From the NCBI GenBank assembly GCA_900169235.1, contig FWCC01000265.1, positions 157,798-221,797 of the forward strand: DNA of 64,000 nucleotides, in the 5' to 3' direction. Position 1 is the first letter of the stretch. Each line of letters starts with the position of its first letter. This document shows positions 24,435-34,073 of the stretch, piece by piece. The notes beneath the pieces were generated by a model, which saw nothing but the letters and a program-made list of their open reading frames with translations, was not told the DNA's origin and did no database searches. This DNA is from Zarea fungicola. Its lineage: Eukaryota > Ascomycota > Sordariomycetes > Hypocreales > Cordycipitaceae. The translations under genes were made by a program, and so were the position numbers.

Positions 24435-25274
24435 TCAGAGCCTATTGACTCTGCCCGAAATCGCAATTGTATCCGGCGGGCAGATGCCATTCTTGGAAGT
24501 CTTTAGAAGAGCCACCACCAGCCCCAGCTCGTTCTTCACCTCCTCATCACCCAATAATTTCTCTAGCCCCTTTGCGTCACCCTGAAATACCATCTCCAAG
24601 CCATGTGCCAGCTTTCGTATCTTGCCCACACTCCAGCCAAGCCGCCGGAGCCTCATCACAGCAACCCCTCGCGTGCGAGCGCGCATCCCCATCACCAATG
24701 AAAATGGCAGCACATCACGGTTCACGAATGTGCCCGCCGAGACAAATGCACATTCACCGATATGCATCCTCTGCGCGACCCCAGACGCGCCAGAGACCGT
24801 CGTGTTGCTTCCTATGGTGACGTGACCTCCCAGTAAGACGCCGTTGGCCAAAATCACATTACTGCCGAGGACGCAGTCGTGCGCAACGTGGGAATTCGCC
24901 ATGAGAAGGCACTGGTCTCCAACCGTTGTCGGTACCCCGGCGTCGTTTGTGGGTTGATGCACCGTGACTCCCTCTCTAACGACACAATTATTGCCAATGG
25001 CGACATGCCTACCGGGACTTTGCTGTTGAAGTCGTAGTTGCCGGTGGTGATGCTGGTGCTGAGGCTCGGCACCGAGGACTGCATTTGGATAAATTATACA
25101 GCCACTACCAATAATTGTATCTGAAACAATTGTGACGCCCGACAAAAGTCTTGTACCGCTGCCTATGTGAACTCGTGGACCAACCTGGCAGAACGGCCCA
25201 ATCTCAACTCCGCCGCCGAGTACTGCGAGCTGGTCCACGATGCTGGTTGCGTGCACAAGATTTTGTCGAAACAT
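24435..25274 (-). CDS. lpxA: LpxA-type UDP-N-acetylglucosamine O-acyltransferase homologue (bacterial-like)
   Basis: An intronless 279-residue protein made of hexapeptide repeats (IGPFCQVG, VHIGSG, VAIGNN, VLGSNV, VTIGSN, MHIGEC), the left-handed beta-helix of trimeric acyltransferases. Beyond the generic fold it keeps LpxA landmarks: SHVAHDC, where His132 matches the catalytic His125 of E. coli LpxA; the GGHVTIG block (His151, matching His144); TVHQ (His106); SGVAQ; and the C-terminal helical LRRLGWS segment. In bacteria LpxA moves a hydroxyacyl chain from ACP to UDP-GlcNAc, starting lipid A synthesis. Differences: the AVHQF His is missing, and a Gln/His-rich stretch (about 72-90) replaces the DLKY loop. 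Fungi make no lipid A, so the substrate is open. Its compact size and lack of introns fit acquisition from bacteria, but other origins are possible. It follows the second module and precedes a Zn2Cys6 regulator. Confidence 0.85.
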   Translation of the reverse strand: MFRQNLVHATSIVDQLAVLGGGVEIGPFCQVGPRVHIGSGTRLLSGVTIVSDTIIGSGCIIYPNAVLGAEPQHQHHHRQLRLQQQSPGRHVAIGNNCVVREGVTVHQPTNDAGVPTTVGDQCLLMANSHVAHDCVLGSNVILANGVLLGGHVTIGSNTTVSGASGVAQRMHIGECAFVSAGTFVNRDVLPFSLVMGMRARTRGVAVMRLRRLGWSVGKIRKLAHGLEMVFQGDAKGLEKLLGDEEVKNELGLVVALLKTSKNGICPPDTIAISGRVNRL

Positions 25275-26211
25275 GATTTACAATGAAATAAAATAAAAAT
25301 TATAAAAAAAAACTACCTGCAAACTTGATAAAGGAGCTGATACGCCTGACAATATTTATATACTTTGCTGCTTTGAAAATGCACATGAGCCCAAGTACAC
25401 TTACATTGCCCTGATTCAACGCGGCGGGTTTATTATGTCCAGGATGAGATAAACCCGTCGCTGGCTTGCAAGTAAACTCGTGACAGAATCTAATTCTTGG
25501 TACTAAAATCGGCAAACCAAGGCAACCTGGCTGATTATTCTTCTGCCACTTTTGCCCAACGCATCTGGACTGTCTAGGGAGTTGTGGCGTTCCGCAGCTG
25601 CCAACTGCGAACATAGGGCATAATCTGATGGGATTTTACTTCACCTTTAAATATAGCCTCACTTAGCATGGTACGACTAAAGGTATTCCGGGCACTTGAA
25701 AGAGACGGCAACATGGCATTTTGCTGGCATAAGGGCCTTAATTCCGACAACGGCGTTAACCTGCGAAGTCAGGTTTGTGAATCTGACACCCGCGTGGCTG
25801 TTGATGGCTTGCCACTGCTTGGCATTTTCTCTGACTCAGCTGACAAGTGATCCAAAGAGTAAAATATAACTTAAAATCGTTTCTGATATGTTCTGCTTGG
25901 AAATAGGAATTACCACCTTCGGATGGGTTTGCTTTTAGTGCAGGGTACCAGATACCAGCCCAGCCGTGGCAACAATGTGGCGTATACTTGTTCAGGAAGC
26001 ATCGCCGAAAGGATGACAGTAGAGAGCATACTGTATCCATGCGCTTGCTCTTTTGTAGTTTTCGCTTTTTGCATCTTTTGCATTTATGCTGGTACGCAAA
26101 TGCATTCCGAGCCTCAACGAAAACGGCATCTGTTCTGGTGAGGGAGAAGACAAACGCCTGGTAGTATCGTCTCGAGGCTCTCTATATTTTTTCCCCCCGG
26201 AAAAACTCTAT
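25275..26211. other. Intergenic: LpxA homologue upstream, Zn2Cys6 gene downstream
   Basis: About 940 bp. AT-rich close to the LpxA start, otherwise unremarkable. Small ORFs lack recognisable features and no RNA gene was found. Confidence 0.6.
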
Positions 26212-28263
26212 TTATGCATCCATTTCCACCATCGTTTTGTACTCAAATAGCTCGCCAGCAAACCCATACCGCACTTCATACGGCGAGCGCACCCGCATGT
26301 ACTGCTCCCCGTCCATCATTTCCAGCTCAAAGATGACGACACGGTGATCTCTGCATATATACACGCCCTCCAGGCACTCGCAGCCCTGGGTGCCGTCAAA
26401 CGGCCGGCCGTCAGCGCCCATGGCCGTGTCGGGATGCTGCCGCTGCGCCGGGAAGCCGCGGCGCTGCATAGGCAGTGTCCGCTGCGGGCCGCGCATCATG
26501 AACTGCAGAAACGCCTCGTTGCGCGCAATCGTGTACTCACGGTCGCGGCAGCCCTCCTTGAAGCGGTACTTTCTCATGAGCGCCTGCGTCTTGAGCCGGA
26601 TGCGCGGCGTGTACGAGCTCCGCGCAATGTCGACAATCATGCCGCACGGCGTCGGGCAAAACGCAAAGGCGTGCACCTTGGTGCGCGACGCGGCCGACAG
26701 CTGCTGCAGCTGCTGCCGCCGGTGCTGCCCCGGCAGTGGCTGGTCGTTTGTGTAGTCCCCAAAGTGGAATTTGTACGGGGCACGCGTCGAGAGCACCGTA
26801 TCCACGTCGTCGAGCAGCGTGTCAAACATGGCCTCGCCCTGGATGAACGCGGCCCGCGTCGTGGCACCGAGACGGTGGGCAAAGAGAATGTCAAAGTACC
26901 GCAGGTAGAGACGAATCTCCCAGATGGCGCTGGCGTCTCCCTTGGACAGTCCCGCTCCGCTGAGGCGGCGCTGCTCGTAGTCGCTGAGGCGTCGCTTGTA
27001 GCTCTCGAGCATGGCCTGGAGGGCCTGGATGCGGCCTCGAGGCGTGTGCGTGTCGGCGTAGTTGATGGGCTTCAGAGAGTCGTAGACGAGGATGAGAAAG
27101 GAGAGGTACGCGTCCGTCATTGTGGAAAACACCTCGATGTCGGGGATCGCTATGGCGTAGTCGCGCTGGAAACGATCAATGCACTCGTCAAAGTCGCCGC
27201 TCTGGCCGTCAATGAAGGCGAGCACGGCGAGCAGCTCGTTATACCGCAGCATGCCGCCACGCGGCGTCCGCTTCAGTCCGGCTGCTGACGCCGCCGTACA
27301 CTCCTCCCCAAACCGCCAGCGGCCAATCAAGTCAATGGTATTTTTAATGTGCGAGAGCGTCTGGGCAATGTTGCCAAACGAGTTGCAGATGCCCACGTAG
27401 AGGACGTTGGTCAACATCACCATTTCCTTGTCCGCGTACGTCAGCGGTGTCCGCTGTCCGTCGGCGAGCCGCCGCGAGAGATGGGCAATGGACTTGTTGA
27501 ACTGGTCGAGGGCAAAGACGTAGTGGTGTCTCGACGTGGCCAGCGCGGACTCGCTCATCTCCGTGCCGGACAAGAGGTGTGCGGCCCCCGCCTTCACCCT
27601 CTCCTGCATCGCGGCCATGGCCAGGCTCGCGTGCCACAGCGCCGGGTACGCCTGCGCGGCCCGGGGTACGTCCGTGGCCCAGAAATCAAGGTTAAACGTG
27701 CCGAGACGGCGGACCGTATCATTACGGAAAACGGCAAACATCTCGAGCTCCTGGCCGCTCGGCTTGACACCTGCGGGGAAGACGGCGCGGGTCGGCTGGC
27801 GGGCGAGGAGGTAGCCAACACCGGTGGCTGAGGCACCGGCCGGGACCTGGATGCTTTGAGATAGAGGTCGCGCAGCAGGGAGGAGACTGTAGACGCAGCT
27901 GACTCTCGCGGTCCTGCACCGGTGACATTCTGGTTTTGTCTCGTCGCACTTGACACGACGCTGCCTGCCATTCCACGCAAAGAGTTATTAAGGCTTCTCC
28001 AACCAGTCCAAATGTATGGAAACTATAGCCATCTCTTTTAGTACACTTTGGACATACCTACAAGTGCGACACCCAGTTCTAACCTTGGGCGCCCATTTCT
28101 TCTGCCGGTTATTGGCATCTGATATAGCCAACGAAGACGAGGGTGCGACAGCAGTTGGTAATCTGGCATTTAGCTGTATTGAAGGCATAATAGATGAAAC
28201 GCTGGTTAACCGATTACTCTTGATCTTCGCAATTTTACCCCTGGCCTGGGTTTCGGCGCTCAT
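26212..28263 (-). CDS. Zn2Cys6 (Gal4-type) transcription factor with Fungal_trans_2-like domain
   Basis: Exons 28263-28058 and 27964-26212 (93-nt intron, GTATGT donor) encode 652 residues. The intron splits the DNA-binding domain; splicing restores a canonical binuclear zinc cluster with Cys65, 68, 75, 82, 85 and 92 (CRTCRQRRVKCDETK...). The rest resembles the Fungal_trans_2 (DUF3468-like) regulatory domain: a segment FNLDFWATDVP followed by PALWHASLAMAAM is typical. An in-frame Met at residue 26 is an alternative start. It should act in the nucleus as a sequence-specific regulator. Targets are unknown; the nearest genes are the LpxA homologue downstream and an RNA-binding-like protein upstream. 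Codon use is GC-rich, unlike the AT-rich flanks. Confidence 0.9.
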
Positions 28264-29803
28264 TGCTGACTATATGTGTTTGTTGCATTCGACGGTCGTA
28301 TGTAGGATATGAGAAGCTAAACGTCAAGTTTAGCTCCGCCTTTTTCATGTCTCAATGTCGTAGATCGACCCTTTGTCTCGACAAGTTCCCATTGGCACAA
28401 GTAGGCAAAGTGTGCTTGTAGGAGATGAATATGAAGACGCAATCCGTCTGGAGAAACCAGCCACGACCAAAACTGGTGTGTCTAAAGAGCATACAAAACT
28501 GGGAACTGCCGACAAGGCTGCAGCTAGGACGCTATTATTACTTGGGGCAGTTCCTTGGCTGGAACCTTTTCGATTCAGCCCCTCATCCCACCAGTGGCAG
28601 CGTTTGTGTGCAGGACTTGTGCTAGGTTCTTCCCAAATTTGTCCCGTTCGCCGTTTCCATGTGTTTCCTAATTCTCTCAATGCCGAGATCCCTGGCCTGT
28701 ACCGGATCCTCCCGCGAACGTTTTATTTTTTTATTTTTATTTATTTTTATTTATTTTAAGTTCAAGACGTCGAATAGTATTATCCCTATCTCAATTTAAA
28801 TCTGTAAATCTGCAAATCTGCAAGAAGAAAAACCGGCTGGCCAAGGTATTGTTATCCACCGAGCTGGAGCAACACCCACTCGTATTCGGAATCTCGTTTC
28901 AGCTGAGCTGTCCACCAGCCGATGGATGCCCTATTAGCTAGTTAGTGCAAAGATTAACATCAACTTGGTTAGCTAGTGCCGTTCCAATGTTAAATAAATT
29001 AACGACCACTACAATCGTGTGCCATACACAGCACAGACAACCTCCCGCAAAAGGCTTGCTCAAACCTCCAGTCAGCCGAGTGATCCCGATTGGGTGTGGC
29101 TGCCGCCCGCCGCTCCAAAATCAATGCCGATCCCAAATCGCCAAATGAGTCTATTTATGGAAACCATCCATATCCTTCTCCATCCACCAAACCTTGTTTC
29201 TGTATCTTATAAATGGCACAGCATGTCATTACGATTTCCGCAAAGATATAGTATGAGAGGGCCCCACCCGTACAGGGACCTTGCTTCCATGGTACATTTG
29301 GAACACTATCACTCGAATTACTCGCCAGTGACTGCACTTTTTGACGATTTAATTGTGCGCGTTGCATCAGTTCCGAACCACTCCCTGGCTTGTATTCTCT
29401 TTGCCAACTTAGCCTCTTCACTCTGGCGTGGAATTGGCTTTACTTATTATGTAAGTCTTCTGGCGTTTTTGGATTTGGCTAGGTTGGTTTCATTGCACGT
29501 CACTTGCGGTTCAGTATTGCAATTGGGTTGGACAAGAGTCCATCTTATTCCATGCTCCTCTAATAAACGAGTATACATGAGTATGTCTGTAGCTCTTCCT
29601 TCCCTACATGAGGCGCCATGCCTTTTCCATTGCCTTCCCAGAGCTTCCTGTCAGCCTCCCAGCCTTCAAAATTGATTGCAAAATAAAACCGGTTCAAGAC
29701 CGCAAACGCCGCCATGCCGTTGTGTACAAGATCCTCTGCGCTTCGAGGACGTCAAAATGTATCGCCTGCTACATTATTCAGGCCGTCGCCAAAACCGTAA
29801 TTC
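28264..29803. other. Intergenic: upstream of Zn2Cys6 gene, downstream of RGG protein gene
   Basis: About 1.5 kb. It includes a T-rich low-complexity tract (28721-28760). ORFs up to 218 codons exist but lack motifs and biased codon use. No gene is supported. Confidence 0.5.
28721..28760. repeat. (ATTT)n-like low-complexity tract
   Basis: About 40 bases made almost entirely of TTTA/TTTTTA units on the plus strand. It is a simple-sequence tract in intergenic DNA with no assigned role. Confidence 0.8.
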
Positions 29804-31275
29804 TTACTCCTCCTCACGGCGACCACCACGGGGAGGAGCGCCGCCCGCATTACGGTTGTTGCCCCGTCCCCTGCCACGACCATCGCCACGTCCACCTCTG
29901 CCACGGAACTCTCCACGGCCGCGACCACCACGGAAGTTGCCACTGCCTTCACGCTCATGTCTGCCTCGGTTACGCTGCACCTGATGGAATCCATCAGTAG
30001 CCTGCACAGGAGGTGCCTGAGACTATATCTTGTTAGTCAATTGCGCGAGAATGCCACATTTGATCAGTCACATACAGCTTCGGGCTGTTCATCAGCCCAT
30101 GACTGAGTGGCGGCGGCATCTGGAGCAGCAGCAGGTTCCACTGCTTGCTCCTGGATGGCCTTCACATCAACCCACTCCTGTGAGATGGATAGGTCATTGC
30201 CGTTCGTCTGGCCATTTCCAGCCCCGCTAGGCGCTGGCTCATTCATCGATAGAGACTCAGCACCAGCCTCAATTTCAGCCACTTTGGTATGTGCGTCACC
30301 AACCGCAGTCGAAGCATCGGCATCAGGTTCTGTGGGTTGCGTGCTCTCAGGGTAGACAGGTGCCGTAAAGCCCTTAGTCAGAGTGCGGACATCAGAATCT
30401 GTGCGTTGGTCAGTATCTTGCAAGGTAGCGTTGTTGTGCTAAACTTACACGTTGATTCGAGACGCTCTCCGGCGACGCTGAGAACCTGCTCCGAGGCGCC
30501 GTTCAGAAGGTGCGTCATGGCTGCTACAGCGGAGTTATCTCCGTTGTAAATAGCAAGCAGGACGCCTTCAATGGCCTGGCTCTCATCAGACTCGGAGTCC
30601 TTAGCCTCCTCTCGTCGGTATGCCGCCAGACGAAGAAACTGGGATAGTAGGAGTAGGTTGCCCTCAAACGCCTCGTCAGAGTCTTGCTTAGCCTGAGCTG
30701 CAGCATCGGACTTGACCTTTTCAATGGCCTTTTCGAAATCTGCCTTCTCAGCAGCGGCCTTGCTCGCGTATTGGTCGTGCACTCGCTGGTACTGGACGAG
30801 CTGCTCCTCGAAGGTAGCTAGCTGAGCCTGCAGCCCTGGTTTCTTGAGAATCTGTGTCTTTTGATCGTTGTTGAGAATCTTGGCTGCTACCAACTCGTCA
30901 AGGGTCTTGCCCTTGTGCTCGGCGAGGAGGGAGTCAGTCTTGTTGGCGTTCACCTGTAAATCAAGGTTAGCAAAGTAGCTCGACATGGCAGCAAACGCCG
31001 TAGCAGGAGTCATACAATCTTCTTGTTCACATTTCTGATGTTCCTGTGGAGTTAGTTAGCGGATTGCTTCAAGCCGCCCGGGAATCTTGCTTCAGGTGTG
31101 ACGCATACTTCTGGAGCTCCTTGATGTAAGGGCTCTCGAACCCATCGTCGGCCCTATCGGCGGACGCCGCGACAGAGGCAGCAGTGCTGGGAGCGGGAGA
31201 GCTGCTACGTTCAAGGGCCTTGGCAGCCTTCTTCTTGGCCGACTTGGAAATGGGCTGAACAGTCGAGTCAGCCAT
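29804..31275 (-). CDS. Coiled-coil protein with C-terminal RGG box (fungal Yag7-like)
   Basis: Five exons (31275-31109, 31043-31016, 30953-30449, 30398-30076, 30022-29804) give 413 residues; the second exon is only 28 nt and all joins keep frame. The N-terminus is basic (SAKKKAAKA), then comes ESPYIKELQKN-IRNVNKK, a conserved-looking motif, and a helical Glu/Lys/Ala-rich region (about 65-230). A low-complexity acidic segment follows, and the last about 55 residues are an RGG/RG box with a GRREEE end. RGG boxes bind RNA and are common in ribosome- and mRNP-associated proteins. The N-terminal part reminds me of the fungal Yag7-like dimerisation family, an identification made from memory. A role in cytoplasmic mRNA or ribosome binding is inferred. 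Confidence 0.85.
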
Positions 31276-32090
31276 GACGATCGATTAGGAGGTCTGGTAA
31301 GCAAGCTCGTTTGCGATGGAGTGTTTGCTTCGAGTGTGCGCCGTCAATAGAGGCTGCAGAGCGGCAATCAGGGCGGACAGAGTGTAAAAGAAAAATGATG
31401 GAGCACCAATGCAACGGATGCGAGTGCGTCAATGCAATATCAGAAGGGAAATACAGCGACAACGGTTAATTTAGGTTCTAGGGGTGAGGAGAAGAGATCC
31501 AATGGTAGATGTGGAGGAGCGAAACAGCTGGCGCATTAGCGGGCAGTGCCAGTTTGCTCTACGCGCCAGCTGCCCACGCAGTTGGTAGTGGGGAGATGGG
31601 TTTCTAGAATCACACAGAACCAGTGCCTTCGTGGGCAATACTGAGGCGCAAACGGAAGTGATTGTAATTTATTTGGCACACAGCAGCTACTATTAAGTCA
31701 TCTATTCCAACCTTTCCCTGATTTGGGCCGGCGAGTGATTCACACTCGCCATGTCAAGGCATTGGTGCCTGAAAGTGAAGCTGCTGGTATTGTGGGCCTG
31801 GTCTCGTGCACAAATCGGCTAGGACATGCGCTCATCAGCCTGCTATCACGACAGGCCGTGCGCGGGCTCTGTTTCGATGCTGCTAGCTCTATCTGGGTCT
31901 GAACTGGTGTCGTTGCATGAGATAACTATATCTTGTAGTAACGCACGAGTTTGTTGACCTTCGGTGGTGTTGCATTGCATTAATCCCCCTGTGCGGATCA
32001 TGTTGCATCGACTGGACTGGCCGCAGGTAGACCCGTCATAATATGGGATTCGTGCTATTATTGTTGTTTGAAAGCGTAATGTCGTCCTTT
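31276..32090. other. Intergenic: upstream of RGG protein gene, downstream of CENP-W-like gene
   Basis: About 815 bp. It holds the RGG gene promoter and the 3' region of the small histone-fold gene. No further gene was recognised. Confidence 0.6.
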
Positions 32091-32490
32091 TCAGCCCTTG
32101 AATTTGGCCAGAATGTCCTAGAATTATTATTAGCCATCGTTTAGTTGTAGTGCAGCGATAATGGCGATGCCCACCCGAGTGGCTTTCTTGACGCTACGAG
32201 TGGTCAAGCCCCTCTCGCCCGACTGTTTTGATTGAATGGCCGCTTCTTTAATCAGACTATAACGCAAGTGTTAATGATTCGTTCGCACCGACACACATGG
32301 CGTGTTTAGAGTCGCACCTTTCCATGAAGAGCACATAGTTGAGATAGATCTGCGAAAACGTTAGCCAATGTAAACAAACAACCTGCCGAGACAATCGTAC
32401 AGTTACGTCGGCATTTTTCTTTAGCGTGTGGTTGGAGTGTGCCTTGATAATTTTCTTTAACGTCGATTTGGGATACGCCTTTTGTCCCAT
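32091..32490 (-). CDS. Small histone-fold protein, CENP-W-like
   Basis: Four exons (32490-32401, 32349-32318, 32256-32175, 32117-32091) encode only 76 residues; introns are 51, 61 and 57 nt. The product starts MGQKAYPKSTLKKIIKAHS, has a central helix IYLNYVLFMERLIKEA, then SGERGLTTRSVKK and ends DILAKFKG. Basic N-terminus, three-helix histone fold and a C-terminal ILxKxxG match the layout of CENP-W, the partner of CENP-T in the inner kinetochore, which binds centromeric DNA. The last exon is only 27 nt; it was chosen because it restores the family-like ending, whereas read-through of intron 3 (GTGGGC donor, a weak site) would give a different 10-residue tail. It is divergent from prefoldin 4, with 274 bp between the start codons. 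Other small histone-fold families (e.g. MHF-type) are the main alternative. Confidence 0.8.
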
Positions 32491-32764
32491 TTTGGCAATG
32501 GTTTTCTGGTCTGATGCACAAAAGTACAAAAGAAATTGATGTATGTATGTTGGTGCAATCGTGTCGTCGCGCGGTCTTGGACCTTGCATCTCTCTAGCTT
32601 GTGTGGGGCCAAGGTTGCCAAAAAGACGGTGCGGAATAATATAGACGCACTGTAAACCGCACTGTACCCCACCATGAATTCCTGAGCTCCCTCGAGACAA
32701 ATGGCTACTCGCACAGAGCAGAGTGGGCAGTCAAGAGCATTTTGATTGCAAGAAATTACCCATA
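32491..32764. promoter_or_regulatory. Shared divergent promoter of CENP-W-like and prefoldin 4 genes
   Basis: Only 274 bp separate the two start codons, so both promoters and 5' leaders must lie here. No canonical TATA box stands out. Bidirectional promoter action is inferred from the spacing. Confidence 0.6.
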
Positions 32765-33371
32765 ATGGCATCATTATTACAACGTCGTATGGTGTGTAGA
32801 TCTACTCCAATCCAAATATTGTGCAATGCACTTGGCTAACTTGTCCATCAGCTGTCCAAGGAGGACGAGAATGCTGGACAGGAAGTTGAGGTCCGCCGCG
32901 AGGATCAAGACAAGATCAACCGGTTCAGTAGACTGCACCAAAGGCGACTATTACTGGATGAAGAGCTCAAGACAAAAAATGTACATTGGAACTCTAGCTT
33001 AAGCTGTTCAACTGAGAAAGGCTGACGAAGGATCGGATCTAGAAAGAAAAGGAAGAGCTAGACGACCTCGCTACCGAGCTAGAGCTTGCCGACGAAGACG
33101 AAAAAGTCCAGTATGTTTGTCTCCCGAAGAAACAATAGCTACGCTAGAGGCTGTCTTGGTGACTGACAGCTTGGACAGATACAGAATTGGCGACGCCTTC
33201 TTCCACCTGGAATTGGAACAGGCCCAGGAAATGCTTGGCACGGCGACGTCACGAATCGAAGAAGATACCAGCGTCTTGGAGGAAAAAATTAGTTCCATTA
33301 AAGACCAGATGACGGAACTGAAAGTCGACCTCTATGCAAGATTTGGGAAGCAGATTAATCTCGAAGTATAG
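32765..33371 (+). CDS. GIM3: Prefoldin subunit 4
   Basis: Four exons (32765-32791, 32852-32980, 33043-33110, 33179-33371) encode 138 residues, the usual size of beta-type prefoldin subunit 4. Characteristic blocks are EVRREDQDKINRFSRLHQR, DLATELELADEDEKVQYRIG, DAFFHLELEQAQEML and the C-terminal coiled-coil helix ending LYARFGKQINLE. Two coiled-coil helices flank a beta-hairpin region, as in the hexameric prefoldin jellyfish that passes nascent actin and tubulin to the chaperonin CCT. The first exon encodes nine residues; its GTGTGT donor is less common but a GGCTAAC branch site lies before the acceptor. The gene shares a promoter region with the CENP-W-like gene. Confidence 0.95.
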
Positions 33372-34073
33372 AAGTGGGAGCATTACAAACTTGGACCCAA
33401 AAATCACGTATGTTGCATGAACAGTGAGTGACATTCGAGACAGCTGTGCTTCTCACCGCTTGCGATGGCAACAGTTTTTGCCATATCTCTGCTTTAAAGC
33501 GGGAATAAAATAATTTCGTCTGTTTCAAACTTCTGTGGAAGATCCGCGGGCCGGAAACCGGAGGGTGGCGCTAGTGCTGCATATTCGGCATTCAATACCG
33601 GCTTTGAGTGGTTCTTGGAACTTGCAGTCCTCTGAGCCAAGCAACAATGACAACCTTGTCTCATCCTGTTCCCGGAACTAGCCCGCGGACAGCTGGCGAA
33701 ATCGACGAAGTGGGCAGCTCTTTTTACTGCCAACCACCCTTTGTGACATCAATTCAGGATACGAACCAGGGATTACTGATGTCCACCGGAGCTACCATGC
33801 GGCGGCCCCACGTTCTACGTCTTGAGCTAGAAGATAAATAATCACGCCGCTTCCTTCCCACATGATTTCCCCGCCGATTTTCATCCTGTTGTATTTCTAA
33901 TAATTCTTCACGTTGCATCCCTGTGTCTCAACTGTACTGTTAAAGTTGTACTGAGGATAGCTACAGGAAAGACGAGAGTGCTGTTCCTTGTCTGGAAGTG
34001 AAGGATACACCGCGTGTGATTTTGCAATGGTACACCATCCAGCTGGTAGTTTTGGCTGCATATCCGTCCAACT
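33372..34073. other. Intergenic between prefoldin 4 and MFS antiporter
   Basis: About 700 bp. An ORF at 33608-33841 (77 codons) has no recognisable features. The right part is the promoter of the MFS gene. No other element seen. Confidence 0.55.

Noticed and set aside
1..28263. Idea that the left part is a classical secondary-metabolite cluster
   Set aside because: Transporters, a regulator and an acyltransferase are present, but no polyketide synthase, NRPS, terpene synthase or other backbone enzyme is seen, and LHS1 lies in the middle.
29019..29675. 218-codon plus-strand ORF
   Set aside because: Composition like random translation (many Ser, His, Leu, Cys); no conserved features.
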